From Deltaproteobacteria bacterium (lineage in GTDB: Bacteria; Myxococcota; JADLHZ01), in NCBI GenBank assembly GCA_020848545.1, contig JADLHZ010000089.1, positions 18,933 through 82,932 on the forward strand: 64,000 bases of DNA. Reading direction: 5' to 3'. Shown here piece after piece: positions 23,817-32,880 of the stretch (positions within the stretch are counted from its first letter, which is position 1; the number at the start of each line of letters is the position of its first letter). A program made the position numbers and the translations under genes. The notes beneath the pieces were generated by a model. The model did not search any database. It was not told the origin of the DNA and saw only the letters and a list, made by a program, of their open reading frames with translations.

Positions 23817-24725
23817 TTGCCCGTGCTTCTCGCGCTGCTGTTGTCCGCCGCCGCAGGCGACGACGCGGCGCGCTTCTACGGCGTCGACTTGCCAAAGGGC
23901 CACGCGATCCACTTCGCCTTGGTGACGCGGCCGAAGGCGCAATCGCGCGTCGTGCACGCAACGCAGCTCGAGAACTGGCTCGTCATCGAGGTGCCCGAAG
24001 GTGCGAAGCCGGAGGAGCGCGTCGACGTCGTGTTCCACGAGCTCTTTCACTATTTTTATGCGTCGGCGCCGAAGGCGAAGCACATCGCGGCGATGGAGGC
24101 ACTGAAGAAACAGAAGAGCGCCAACGTGTTCGCGCTCTACACGCTCTTCGACGAAGCGTTCGCCACGGCGCTCGGCAACGGCCTCGTGCAAAAGCGAGTG
24201 ACGCCGGACGCGTTCGCCAACGCGATGACGAAACCGCGCTCGTTCTACAACGACGACGCGATCGACACCGCGGCCAAAGCGATCGTCCCCGAGCTCGAAA
24301 AGGCGTTGCCGAAGCGCGCGAGCTTCGACGCCATGGCGACGACGCTCGCGGATCGCATGGCCGCCGCGCTCGGGGCGCAGGTCTCGACTGTCGCGCTTGC
24401 GCTGCGCTCGGTCGCCGTCTTGTACGAAGGCGAGTCGACGCGCGCGTTGAGAAAGAAGCTGATGCTCGGCGTGCGCAGCGTGTCGGTCGCGTCGATTGCG
24501 CCGATCGAAACCGAAACTGCGCGCGAGTTCATGCGCCACGCCGATCGCAACGGCGTGATCTTCGTCATCGGCGACGAGATCAAGAAGCTCGCGGCGCTCG
24601 AGCCGTGGTTCGGCGGGCCGATCTTGAAGCGCTTGAACGAGCTCGCCGCCGCCCTCGACACCCTGCTCGACCTCTTCGTCGCCCACGACGAGACCTTCAC
24701 CGGCGTCGGCCTCTCCGACGATTGA
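23817..24725 (+). CDS. Putative secreted HExxH metallopeptidase-like protein
   Basis: A 302-residue protein from TTG 23817, which gives a short hydrophobic signal (LPVLLALLLSAAAGDDAAR). The motif HELFH (His74, Glu75, His78) in DVVFHELFHYFY is a zinc-peptidase HExxH helix, and the downstream stretch FALYTLFDEAFATALGNG has the 'DE.fA.al' pattern where gluzincins place their third ligand. The remainder is helical, ending with LLDLFVAHDETFTG. I do not recognise the family. The start is uncertain (TTG or GTG 23823) and no good ribosome site is visible. It is divergent from the acyl-CoA dehydrogenase operon. Confidence 0.7.
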   Translation: MPVLLALLLSAAAGDDAARFYGVDLPKGHAIHFALVTRPKAQSRVVHATQLENWLVIEVPEGAKPEERVDVVFHELFHYFYASAPKAKHIAAMEALKKQKSANVFALYTLFDEAFATALGNGLVQKRVTPDAFANAMTKPRSFYNDDAIDTAAKAIVPELEKALPKRASFDAMATTLADRMAAALGAQVSTVALALRSVAVLYEGESTRALRKKLMLGVRSVSVASIAPIETETAREFMRHADRNGVIFVIGDEIKKLAALEPWFGGPILKRLNELAAALDTLLDLFVAHDETFTGVGLSDD

Positions 24726-24807
24726 CGGCGCCGCCGAACGCCGCCGATTTCCTCCCCGGTCCCTTTTCGCAATTCCTCCCGGCGCGCCGGACTCGAACGG
24801 CATCAAG

Positions 24808-24921
24808 ATGACGCCGGGCCACGTCTATCGCGCGTTACGGCGGGCGGCGAAGATCGATGAGCACGCGCTGCTCAGGCGTTTTCCGCTGTCGACCGCCAGA
24901 AGCGATTTGGCGCTCGGCTAG
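24808..24921 (+). pseudogene. Possible short gene remnant before the palindrome
   Basis: A 37-residue frame containing MTPGHVYRALRRAAKIDE, ending at TAG 24919-24921 exactly where the palindromic element begins. The wording resembles a fragment of a recombinase or regulatory protein rather than a shadow frame, but it is too short to assign, and no ribosome site is seen. Confidence 0.2.
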
Positions 24922-25083
24922 GCGGCCTGCGACAGTCGATTTCGCGACAGGATTTTGCGCGAGGCGCCCGAGATCCGTGTTCCGAAAACGCCACCAATAC
25001 CGGCAGTATTCGCGAGTTTTCGGGACGCGGAGCTCGGGATGGATCGCGCGAAAGACGTTGCGCAATTGGCTGTTGCAGGCCGC
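24922..25083. repeat. Long imperfect palindrome (about 160 bp)
   Basis: The outer arms begin with GCGGCCTGC (24922-24930) and end with its complement GCAGGCCGC (25075-25083). The inner arms 24967-24989 and 25016-25038 match at 20 of 23 positions when one is complemented, and a third nested repeat, AATAC/GTATT, sits at the centre (24996-25010). Overall arm identity is lower (roughly three quarters) with a small offset between. This is the form of a MITE-like or REP-like element, and transcribed RNA would fold into one long stem. Confidence 0.6.
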
Positions 25084-25108
25084 TCTTGCCTGCTACAAAG
25101 ACGAGGCC

Positions 25109-26437
25109 ATGTCGCAAGAGAAGACACCGGCGCTGATTCGCCGCGACACCTCTGCTGAAGCCGTCAAGTCGCGGCGGGCGCTCGCGCTCATCGTCGTGTT
25201 CTCGAACGACGCGAAGATCGTCGGGCAAGTGACCACGTTCATGAACCAGGTCACGGCCGGGCGAAAGCAGGAGGGCGACGTTCAGCTCGCGATCGACGAT
25301 CGCATGCTCTCGCGCCGCCACTTCACCGTTCGCACGACGCAGCAAGGCGCCGAGATCGAAGACCTCGGCAGCACGAACGGCACCTACGTCGGCGGCCGCC
25401 GCATCACCAAGGAGCCGATCTCGTCGGGCTCGGTGATCCGCGTCGGCGAGACCTTGCTCGCCTTCGAAGAGGTGAGCTCGCCGCTGCACAAGGACGCGGC
25501 GGACGAGCTGGTCGGTAACGCGCTGCCCATGCAGCTCCTGCGCGTCGACATCGAGCGCGTGGCCAAGACGGACCTGCCGGCGCTGATCCTCGGCGAGACC
25601 GGCACCGGCAAGGAGCTCGTCGCGCGGCGGCTGCATGAGCTCAGCGGACGCAGCGGCGAGTTCGTCGCCGTCAACTGCGGGGCGGTGCCGTCACAGCTCG
25701 CCGAAGCGACCTTCTTCGGCCACAAGCGCGGTGCGTTCACCGGCGCCACGTCCGATGCGCCGGGCCACTGGCTCGCCGCGCACGAAGGCACGCTCTTTCT
25801 CGACGAGATCGGCGAGCTGCCGATGGAGCTGCAGCCGAAGATCCTGCGTGTGCTCGACAGCTGCGAGTTCTTGCCGGTCGGCGGCTCGGCCATCGTGAAG
25901 AGCAGCGCGCGGGTCGTCGCGGCGACCAACGTGGATCTCGCGGCGCGCGTGGCCGAAGGCCGCTTCCGCCAAGATCTCTACGCGCGCTTGGCCGTCTATA
26001 TCTTGCGCCCACCGCCCTTGCGTGAGCGGCGCTCAGACATCGTCGCGCTCTTCGAGCTGTGGCTGAAGCGCGCCGCGCCGGCGAAGTCGTTCGCGCTCGA
26101 CGCCGAGCTCGTCGAGCGCATGCTGCTGCACCCGTGGCCGATGAACGTGCGCGAGCTGCGCAACTTAGCGCAGCGCTTAAGCCTCAGCGATCAAGCGACG
26201 CTGACGCCGGCCGAGCTGCCGCCGGAGTGGGCGACTCAGGACAAGCCGAAGTCCGCGCCGGCGCCGATCGGGCTCAAAGAGCTCCCGTCGCGCGAGCAGC
26301 TCGATGCGTTGCTGCAGTGGCACGGCGGCAACGTCGCCGCGATCGCCACGGCGATCGGCAAGGATCGCAAGCAGGTTTATCGGTGGCTCAAGAAGTACAA
26401 TCTGCTGCCGGAAGGCTACCGCAAAGACGACGAGTAA
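25109..26437 (+). CDS. FHA domain sigma-54-dependent transcriptional activator
   Basis: A 442-residue protein from ATG 25109 (GAGG just upstream). The FHA domain at about 28-120 shows SRRHF and DLGSTNGTYVGGRRI, the phosphothreonine-binding core. The sigma-54 AAA+ domain has Walker A GETGTGKE (162-169), the sigma-54-contact loop GAFTGA (208-213) and Walker B LFLDEI (229-234). A Fis-type helix-turn-helix occupies the C-terminus (WHGGNVAAIATAIGKDRKQV). FHA input implies activation by Ser/Thr-kinase phosphorylation, a myxobacterial-type signalling route; the kinase at 44699-47125 is one candidate in the window. The target promoters are unknown. The TAA runs into the second 95-bp element. Confidence 0.95.
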   Translation: MSQEKTPALIRRDTSAEAVKSRRALALIVVFSNDAKIVGQVTTFMNQVTAGRKQEGDVQLAIDDRMLSRRHFTVRTTQQGAEIEDLGSTNGTYVGGRRITKEPISSGSVIRVGETLLAFEEVSSPLHKDAADELVGNALPMQLLRVDIERVAKTDLPALILGETGTGKELVARRLHELSGRSGEFVAVNCGAVPSQLAEATFFGHKRGAFTGATSDAPGHWLAAHEGTLFLDEIGELPMELQPKILRVLDSCEFLPVGGSAIVKSSARVVAATNVDLAARVAEGRFRQDLYARLAVYILRPPPLRERRSDIVALFELWLKRAAPAKSFALDAELVERMLLHPWPMNVRELRNLAQRLSLSDQATLTPAELPPEWATQDKPKSAPAPIGLKELPSREQLDALLQWHGGNVAAIATAIGKDRKQVYRWLKKYNLLPEGYRKDDE

Positions 26438-26530
26438 AAAGGTCCCAGGGACCTTTATTTTGACCAGTTTCTGTACACCGACGCGAAGTGTCCAAAAGTT
26501 GGACAGAAAATAGGTCCCTGGGACCTTTTT
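26436..26530. repeat. 95-bp inverted-repeat element, copy 2 (likely bidirectional terminator)
   Basis: Same length and same perfect 19-bp terminal repeats as copy 1 (26436-26454 and 26512-26530), but in reverse orientation. Complemented, its interior differs from copy 1 at roughly ten positions, including loop bases of the internal CTGTCC-type hairpin. As with copy 1, its first A's belong to the TAA of the plus-strand gene and it ends directly against the stop of the convergent minus-strand gene. Confidence 0.85.
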
Positions 26531-27931
26531 TCAGTTCGCCTTCTCGATCGTCGCCTTCAGCTTCCCGATGAGCATCGTAATCTTCGCCTGCTCCGCGAGA
26601 TCGCCGCCGGCGAGCTGCACGTGCGTTGCATCGGCGCTCATCGTGCCTTGTGTCGGATCGACCGCGAGCCAACGCCCGACCCACACTTCCGCCCACGCGT
26701 GATAGCCGAAGCCGTTGCCGGGCGGCCAATAGGTGATACCGACGACCGGCCGCGCCGGGATGCCGGCAGCACGCGCCAGCGCCACGAAGAGCGCCGCGTG
26801 CTCGCCGCAATCGCCCTTGCGACTCTTGAACACCTCGAGCGCGTTCGACACCGCCGGCACGTACGCCTTCTCGAGCTTTTGATGCACCCACGCGAGGAGC
26901 TTGCCGGCCGCGCGGTAAGAGTTCTTCTCGCCGCCAACGATCTCTTTGGCCAACGCGCGGATCTCCGGCGCGTCCGATTGCAGCAGCGGCTCGGGCCTCA
27001 GCTCGGCCGCGAACTTCGCCGTGTCGACCGGCAGCGGCGCCGCGCTCTTCTCGTCGAAGGGCGCGCGCTTCACCGTCACGCGCACGTTGTCGCCTTGCGC
27101 CTGTACGACCTGCCGCTCGCTCTGCGGCATCGGATAGCCCTTGGCGCCGGCGAACGAGATCGCCACGTCGTTCAAGACGTAGGGATTATCGAGCAGCTTG
27201 TCGACCGGCACCACGAACGCGACGAGCACGTCCTGCGAGTAGCCGAGGTTCTTCGCGCGCTGCTCGTCCTCCAAGCGCAGCGTGAACAGGCCCGCGATCT
27301 TCGACTGCAACAGGCGTCCCTCGGGCGTGTAGACCGACTCCTCCTCCACGTTGAGCTCGACCATCTTCGACTTCACTTCGCGGATCGGCACCTCGACGCC
27401 GTCGAGCATGCGCTGCTCGATCTTCACGAGCTCGACCTCGCTCGTCGTCGCCTTCTGGATCGACGCGTCGAACGACTTCACCGTCGTCTTGCCGTTCAGC
27501 TTTCCGGCGATCGCGAGGAGCTCGCCGGCTTGATGCTGCGCCACGGTCTCGCCGTCGATCGACGGCAACGCGCGCTTCTCGCCGCCGGCGCTGAACTCGA
27601 GCTCGATCTTCGCGCCCTTGGCCACGCCGTTCACTTCGACGGCGCCGGTCGGCGAACCTTGCTTGAACGCGAGCGTGAGCAGCTTGCCGCTCGCCCAGTC
27701 GTAGGTGAAGTCGTTCACGACCTCGACCTCGACGTTCTTCCCCATGCCGGCGACACGCGCGATCATCCGCTGGCGCGTGTGCAGCACCTTGCCGTTCTTC
27801 TCGCGCGTCGCTTCCAGGTAGCCGACCTTGTTGCCGTTCAAATAGACGCCGTACCAATCGTGCGCGAGGGGCAACTTCTGCCACGCGGGCGCCGCGACCG
27901 AGACCTGCAGGGCGAGGAGGAGTGCGATCAT
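26531..27931 (-). CDS. Secreted transglutaminase-like superfamily protein
   Basis: A 466-residue protein from ATG 27931 with a signal peptide (MIALLLALQVSVAAPAW). The transglutaminase-like core lies in the last third: Cys375 in RKGDCGEHAAL, His411 in FGYHAWAEVW and Asp425 in LAVDPTQG, a complete triad. The long N-terminal beta-rich part has no recognised domain. Bacterial members are cysteine peptidases or amidases rather than cross-linkers. It is divergent from the M16 peptidase gene with about 70 bp between the starts, so both may share a control region. The open frame continues upstream of 27931, but that part overlaps the M16 gene and looks non-coding. Confidence 0.85.
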   Translation of the reverse strand: MIALLLALQVSVAAPAWQKLPLAHDWYGVYLNGNKVGYLEATREKNGKVLHTRQRMIARVAGMGKNVEVEVVNDFTYDWASGKLLTLAFKQGSPTGAVEVNGVAKGAKIELEFSAGGEKRALPSIDGETVAQHQAGELLAIAGKLNGKTTVKSFDASIQKATTSEVELVKIEQRMLDGVEVPIREVKSKMVELNVEEESVYTPEGRLLQSKIAGLFTLRLEDEQRAKNLGYSQDVLVAFVVPVDKLLDNPYVLNDVAISFAGAKGYPMPQSERQVVQAQGDNVRVTVKRAPFDEKSAAPLPVDTAKFAAELRPEPLLQSDAPEIRALAKEIVGGEKNSYRAAGKLLAWVHQKLEKAYVPAVSNALEVFKSRKGDCGEHAALFVALARAAGIPARPVVGITYWPPGNGFGYHAWAEVWVGRWLAVDPTQGTMSADATHVQLAGGDLAEQAKITMLIGKLKATIEKAN

Positions 27932-28000
27932 CTGGCGCGGATCGCACGGCGAAAGGCAAAAACGCAACCGCAGCGCATCCGTGCTAGAAAAACGCCCACG

Positions 28001-30676
28001 ATGTGCCGTTTCTTCCCTGTCGTCTTCGTCATCGCCGCCTGCCAAAGCGCCGCCCCGCCGCCCGCGAACGTGGCCGCCGCTCCGAAGGCGCCCGAGGCCG
28101 ATCGCGTCCTCGTCGGCGCGCGCTTCACCTTGCCGAGCGGCCTCACGGTCATCGTGCAGGAGAACCACGCGAGCCCGGTCGTCGCGATGCAAGTGTGGGT
28201 CGAGGCAGGCTCGGCCGACGAGATGCCCGGCGAAGAAGGCGTCGCGCACATGCACGAGCACTTGCTCCTGCGCGGCGCCGGCGAAGTCAGCCGCACGATC
28301 GAAGGCCTCGGCGGCGAGATCACGCTGCGCACGGGTTACGACGCGACCGTGCTCTCGATCGTCGTCGCGAGCCGCTTCTTCGACACCGGCCTCGGCCTCG
28401 CGGGCGACGTGCTCAGCAAGGCGAGCTTCGACAAGGCGGACGTCGAGCGGCAAGTCGCGCTGCAACGCGACGAGCTGAAGCGCGCCTCGCAGCAGCCCGC
28501 GCGCAAGCTCTCGCAGGCGCTCTTCGACACCGTCTATTTATTGCACCCCTACCGGCGGCCGCTGATGGGCACCGACGAGCAGCTCGCGAAGATCAGCGTC
28601 GACGCCATCAACCGCTTCTACGAGCGCCGCTACACGCCGCAGGGCACCGTGCTCGTCGTCACCGGCGACGTCACCGCCGATCGCGTCAAGCAAGCGGCGA
28701 CGAAAGCCTTCGCCAAGTACACGAGGAAGAGCACGAAGCAGGAGCGGCAGACCGAGCCCGAGCAGACCGAGCCGCGCGCGCGTACGATCCGCCATGACGG
28801 TAAAGACAGCTTCGTCGCGTTCGCGTGGCCCATCCCGGCGATCGATCACCGCGACGTCTACGCGCTCTCGCTCGCCGCGATCATCTTGGGCCAAGGCGAC
28901 GGCGCGCGCTTACCGGCGAAGCTGCAGCGCGAGCAGAGCCTGGTGGCCGACGTCTACAGCTTCGCCTACACGCCGAAGGGTCCCGGCATGCTCACCGCCG
29001 GCTTCGTCGCAGGGCCGGAGAAAGCGCAGCAAGCCGCGAGCGCGCTGTTGAAGGAAGTCGATCGCTTGCGCAGCGACGTCGTCTCCGAGGCCGAGCTCAA
29101 GCGCGCGCGCGTCGTCGTCTTGAGCGACAGCTATCATCACAAGCAGACCGCCGAAGGCCGCGCTGCGAAAGCCGGATTCTTCGCGGCCGCGGTCGGCGAC
29201 GCCACCTTCGAAGAGCGCTACTACACGGAGATCGAGCGCGTGACGGTGGCCGACATCAAACGCGTCGCAGCGAAGTATCTGACGGCGACCAAGGTCTCGC
29301 TGGTTTCGCTGATCCCGAAGAGCGACGCCTTCGACACGGCCGCCGTGCTCGCGCAGGCGAAGACGCTCGACGAGCAGCTCGCGCGCCGCGAAGACGCCAA
29401 GCTCCCGGCGGCGTCGGCGCTCGGCGTGCATCGCGTGAAGCTGCGCAGCGGCACGACGCTGCTCCTGCAGCCGGATCGCACCGTGCCGATCGTCGCCTTT
29501 CGCGCAGCGTTCGTCGGCGGCTTGCGCTACGAGGACAAGAGCACGAACGGCTTACACGCGTTGCTCGCCCGCTTGTTGCCGCGCGCGACCGAGCGCAAGA
29601 GCCGCAACGACGTCGCCGCGTTGGAGGAGACGCTCGCTGCGAGCATCGAAGGCTTCGCCGGGCAGAACTCGTTCGGCCTCTATGGCGAGCTCTTGAAGGC
29701 CACGGCGAACGAAGGGCTCGAGCTCGCGGCGGAGATGTTGAACGCGCCGAAGATCACCGCCGACGATCTCGATCGCGAGCGCGCGCTGCTCCTCGCCGAG
29801 ATCCGCGGCCGCGAAGACAACTTGGCCAGCCTCGCCTTCGATCTCTTCACCGAAGCGCTCTACGACAAGCACCCGTACCGGTTGCGCCCGAAGGGCAGCG
29901 TCGACTCCGTGAGCGCGCTGCGGGCGGACGATCTGCTCGGCTTCTATCGGCGGGTCTACACCCGCGACAAGCTGGTCGTGTCGATCGTCGGCGACTTTCA
30001 ACCGGACGAGATGCTCGCGCAGATGCAGCGCTTGTTCGGCGCGCCGGTCGACAAGCCGGGCGCGCCCTTCGTGCAGCCGCTGACCGAGGAGAACCTGAAA
30101 GAGGCGCGTGTCGTCGAGCGCAAGAAGGAGCGCAGCCAGGCCCACGCCGTCATCGGCTTTCGCGGCGCGGCGATCGGCGACAAGGATCGCTACGCGCTCG
30201 AGTTGCTGTCGACGATCCTGAGCGGGCAAGGCGGCCGGCTCGCGCGCGTGTTGAAGGAGAAGCAGAGCCTCGCCTTGAACGTGGCGAGCGTGTCGATCGG
30301 CGGCCTCGAGCCCGGCTACTTCGCCGCCTACGTGTCGACGAGCCCGGACAAGCTCGACGCCGCGATCCAAGAGCTGAAGAAGCAACTCACGAGCGCCACC
30401 GAGCAGCCGGTGAGCGACGAAGAGCTCGAGCGCGCGCGACACTATCTCCTCGGCACCCACGCGATCCGCCTGCAGGACGCGAGCGCGCGTGCGGCGTCTT
30501 TGGCCCTGAACGAGCTCTATGGCTTGGGCTTCGCTGATGACGCGACGTACGAAGAGCAAGTGATGCAGGTGACGGCGCAAGAGCTCCGGCGCGTGGCCAA
30601 GGCGTACGTCGACTTCACGAAGAGCGTGACGGCGGTGGTCAAGCCGCAGAGCGCGCCGGCTGCGGTTTCGAAATAG
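28001..30676 (+). CDS. M16-family zinc metallopeptidase, lipoprotein
   Basis: An 891-residue protein from ATG 28001, with a lipoprotein signal ending in IAAC. It is a two-half M16 enzyme. The N-terminal half has the inverted zinc motif H83-M-H-E86-H87 and the downstream DVERQVALQRDELKR helix expected to supply the remaining ligand. The C-terminal half (from about 465, LGVHRVKLRSGTTLLLQ) is a second M16 fold that lacks HxxEH, as in fused active/inactive-domain peptidases. These degrade peptides inside a closed chamber; here it would be anchored in the envelope. It is followed 16 bp later by prmA on the same strand. Confidence 0.93.
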   Translation: MCRFFPVVFVIAACQSAAPPPANVAAAPKAPEADRVLVGARFTLPSGLTVIVQENHASPVVAMQVWVEAGSADEMPGEEGVAHMHEHLLLRGAGEVSRTIEGLGGEITLRTGYDATVLSIVVASRFFDTGLGLAGDVLSKASFDKADVERQVALQRDELKRASQQPARKLSQALFDTVYLLHPYRRPLMGTDEQLAKISVDAINRFYERRYTPQGTVLVVTGDVTADRVKQAATKAFAKYTRKSTKQERQTEPEQTEPRARTIRHDGKDSFVAFAWPIPAIDHRDVYALSLAAIILGQGDGARLPAKLQREQSLVADVYSFAYTPKGPGMLTAGFVAGPEKAQQAASALLKEVDRLRSDVVSEAELKRARVVVLSDSYHHKQTAEGRAAKAGFFAAAVGDATFEERYYTEIERVTVADIKRVAAKYLTATKVSLVSLIPKSDAFDTAAVLAQAKTLDEQLARREDAKLPAASALGVHRVKLRSGTTLLLQPDRTVPIVAFRAAFVGGLRYEDKSTNGLHALLARLLPRATERKSRNDVAALEETLAASIEGFAGQNSFGLYGELLKATANEGLELAAEMLNAPKITADDLDRERALLLAEIRGREDNLASLAFDLFTEALYDKHPYRLRPKGSVDSVSALRADDLLGFYRRVYTRDKLVVSIVGDFQPDEMLAQMQRLFGAPVDKPGAPFVQPLTEENLKEARVVERKKERSQAHAVIGFRGAAIGDKDRYALELLSTILSGQGGRLARVLKEKQSLALNVASVSIGGLEPGYFAAYVSTSPDKLDAAIQELKKQLTSATEQPVSDEELERARHYLLGTHAIRLQDASARAASLALNELYGLGFADDATYEEQVMQVTAQELRRVAKAYVDFTKSVTAVVKPQSAPAAVSK

Positions 30677-30692
30677 ACAGCGTACGACGAAT

Positions 30693-31616
30693 ATGGCATC
30701 GGGCCGCGCCGTGCCTAGCTTCGAAGTCACTTTGGAGGTCGAAGAGACCATCGCCGACGAGGTGAGCGCCGAGCTCTTCGCCATCGGCGCCGAAGCGATC
30801 GAAGTGCGCGATCGCGAAGGCCTGAAGCTGCCCGGCGTCATCCTGCCGCCGGACGGGAAGTCGTGGCTCATCTGCGGCTTCACCGAGTCGTCGCGCGAGG
30901 ATCTGGAAGCGCGGCTGACCCAAGAGCTCGCGCAAACGCCCTACAAGTACACGGTCACGAGCTTCCAGCTGCGCGACGACACCGACTGGGCGAACAAGTG
31001 GAAAGAGTTCTACCGGCCGCTGCGCGTCGGCGACAATCTGTGGGTCTCACCGAGCTGGGAGAAAGCGCCGGACGTGCCGGGCGCGGTGGTCATCCGCTTG
31101 GACCCCGAGATGGCGTTCGGCACCGGCCAACACCCGACGACGCGCCTATGCTTGCAGCTCGTCGAGCGCTTGCTCACCGAGCGCCAGCGCGAAATCGAAC
31201 GCCTGCGCATTCTCGATGTCGGCACCGGCAGCGGCATCTTGGCGATCGGCGCGGCGCTGCTCGGCGCAAAGCATATCGTCGGCGTCGACAACGACCAAGT
31301 GAGCGTGGAGACCGCCAAGGCCAACGCCGAGCGCAACGGCGTGGCGGCGATGTGCAAGTTCTGGGTCGGCGCCATGCCGCAGGCCGCGCCGCACGTCGGC
31401 GAGACCTTCGACATCATCTTGGCGAACATCCTGGCCGATCCGTTGATCGAGATGGCGCCCACGCTGCGATCGCTGCGCGCGTCGGCGGGGCAAGTCGTGC
31501 TCAGCGGGCTGTTGAACGATCAAGCGGACCGGGTGATCGCGGCGTATGCGGCCGAGGGCTTCACGGTCGAGGATCACCTGCGCGAAGACGAGTGGAGCGC
31601 GTTGCTGTTGAGTTGA
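30693..31616 (+). CDS. prmA: Ribosomal protein L11 methyltransferase
   Basis: A 307-residue cytoplasmic SAM-dependent enzyme that trimethylates ribosomal protein L11. The N-terminal substrate domain carries DTDWANKWKEFYRPLRVG. The catalytic domain shows DPEMAFGTGQHPTTRLCL, the SAM motif DVGTGSGILAIGAALLGA, VDNDQVSVETAKANAERNG, and NILADPLIEMAP at motif IV. Length and motif order are canonical. Confidence 0.97.
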   Translation: MASGRAVPSFEVTLEVEETIADEVSAELFAIGAEAIEVRDREGLKLPGVILPPDGKSWLICGFTESSREDLEARLTQELAQTPYKYTVTSFQLRDDTDWANKWKEFYRPLRVGDNLWVSPSWEKAPDVPGAVVIRLDPEMAFGTGQHPTTRLCLQLVERLLTERQREIERLRILDVGTGSGILAIGAALLGAKHIVGVDNDQVSVETAKANAERNGVAAMCKFWVGAMPQAAPHVGETFDIILANILADPLIEMAPTLRSLRASAGQVVLSGLLNDQADRVIAAYAAEGFTVEDHLREDEWSALLLS

Positions 31617-31676
31617 GTGTCGGCCACGTTCACGGCCACGTTGATTTTGGTCTCCGGCGCGTCTAGCAGCAGCGGC

Positions 31677-32792
31677 ATGCTCGGATTATCAGGCCTGCAC
31701 TCGATCCACTTCGCCGTCAAAAGCCTCGCCGACACGCGCGACTTCTACGAACGCCAGCTCGGCTTCGTGCCGCTGTTCAAAGCCTCGGCGGCGCTCGCGG
31801 AACGCTCGGGCCAAGACTCGATCGTCTACGGCGGCGGCACCGCGCGCGTGTGCTTGTCGGCGCCGAAGAACGAGACCTGCAAGGCCGCGCGCTACTTGAA
31901 GCAGCACCCTGAAGGCGTGATGAGCGTGGCGTTCAACGTCGAGGACATTCAGCACACGTTCAAGACCCTGGAGAAAAACGGCGCCACGCCGCTCTCCGAC
32001 ATCAACGTGGCCGGTGACTACAAGGACTTCGAGATCACGACGCCGCTCGGCGATGTGCAGTTCCGCTTCATCCAAGCAAAGGGGACGCCGTTTGCGCCGG
32101 GCTTCGAAGCGTTGCCGGTAAAAGAGCGCGGCGTCATCCCGTGGATCGGCGTCGACCACCTCACGTGCAACATGCGGACGATCAAGCCCTTCGTCGACTG
32201 GCTGAAGGACGTGATGGGCTTCGAGCAGTTCTGGCAGATCGAATTTCACACGTCGCAGCTCGAAGCCGGCAAGACCAAGGAGACCGGCAGCGGGCTGAAG
32301 TCGATCGTGATGTGGGATCCGAAGAGCGAGATCAAAGTCGCGTCGAACGAGCCGCTGCGGCCGTTCTTCCGCCAGTCGCAGATCGAGCGCTTCGTCGAAG
32401 ACAACCGCGGCGCCGGCGTGCAGCACATCGCCCTCGGCGTGCCGAGTGCCATCGACGCGGTGAAGCACCTGAAGAAGGTGGGCTTGAAGTTCTTGGACGC
32501 GCCGCCGTCGTACTACGAGCGCTTGCCGGCGCGCTTCAAGGAAGTCGGCTTCGACATCGCGCGCGTCAAAGAGCCGCTCGCCGAGATTCAGAAGAACAAC
32601 TTGCTCGTCGACGGCAGTAAAGACGGCTACCTCCTGCAGATCTTCAGCGACGAGCTGCGCGAGGTTTCGGACAACCAGGGCGGCGCGCCAGCGTTCTACG
32701 AAGTGATCCAGCGCGAAGGCGATCGCGGCTTCGGCTACGGCAACTTCCGTGCGCTCTTCGAGGCGATCGAAGCGCTGCAGACGAAACGATGA
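31677..32792 (+). CDS. hppD: 4-Hydroxyphenylpyruvate dioxygenase
   Basis: A 371-residue enzyme from ATG 31677; GTG 31617 would give an unusual 20-residue extension. It converts 4-hydroxyphenylpyruvate to homogentisate in tyrosine degradation. Two vicinal-oxygen-chelate domains are present; the iron ligands are His161 (GVDHLTCNM), His250 (VQHIALG) and Glu342 (FYEVIQREGDRGFGYGNF). The C-terminal FRALFEAIE is typical. It sits 88 bp upstream of the homogentisate dioxygenase gene, giving two successive pathway steps. Confidence 0.97.
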   Translation: MLGLSGLHSIHFAVKSLADTRDFYERQLGFVPLFKASAALAERSGQDSIVYGGGTARVCLSAPKNETCKAARYLKQHPEGVMSVAFNVEDIQHTFKTLEKNGATPLSDINVAGDYKDFEITTPLGDVQFRFIQAKGTPFAPGFEALPVKERGVIPWIGVDHLTCNMRTIKPFVDWLKDVMGFEQFWQIEFHTSQLEAGKTKETGSGLKSIVMWDPKSEIKVASNEPLRPFFRQSQIERFVEDNRGAGVQHIALGVPSAIDAVKHLKKVGLKFLDAPPSYYERLPARFKEVGFDIARVKEPLAEIQKNNLLVDGSKDGYLLQIFSDELREVSDNQGGAPAFYEVIQREGDRGFGYGNFRALFEAIEALQTKR

Positions 32793-32880
32793 CAGGCGAC
32801 GGAGCCTGCGGAGTCGCCCAAATGAAATCGCGCACCCAGCCGCGATATGATGCCGTTCTCCGCATCGCGGCGGGTGCGCG

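Larger units (their letters stand above)
24726..25108. other. 383-bp intergenic region
   Basis: No convincing full gene is found here. It holds a short 37-codon frame that may be a gene remnant (24808-24921) and a long imperfect palindrome (24922-25083), both listed separately. The promoter of the FHA activator gene at 25109 must lie in or after the palindrome; no sigma-54 or sigma-70 consensus was convincing. Confidence 0.6.

Noticed and set aside
24835..25065. 76-codon minus-strand frame over the palindrome
   Set aside because: It is created by the inverted repeat itself; the same palindrome gives a similar frame on the other strand.
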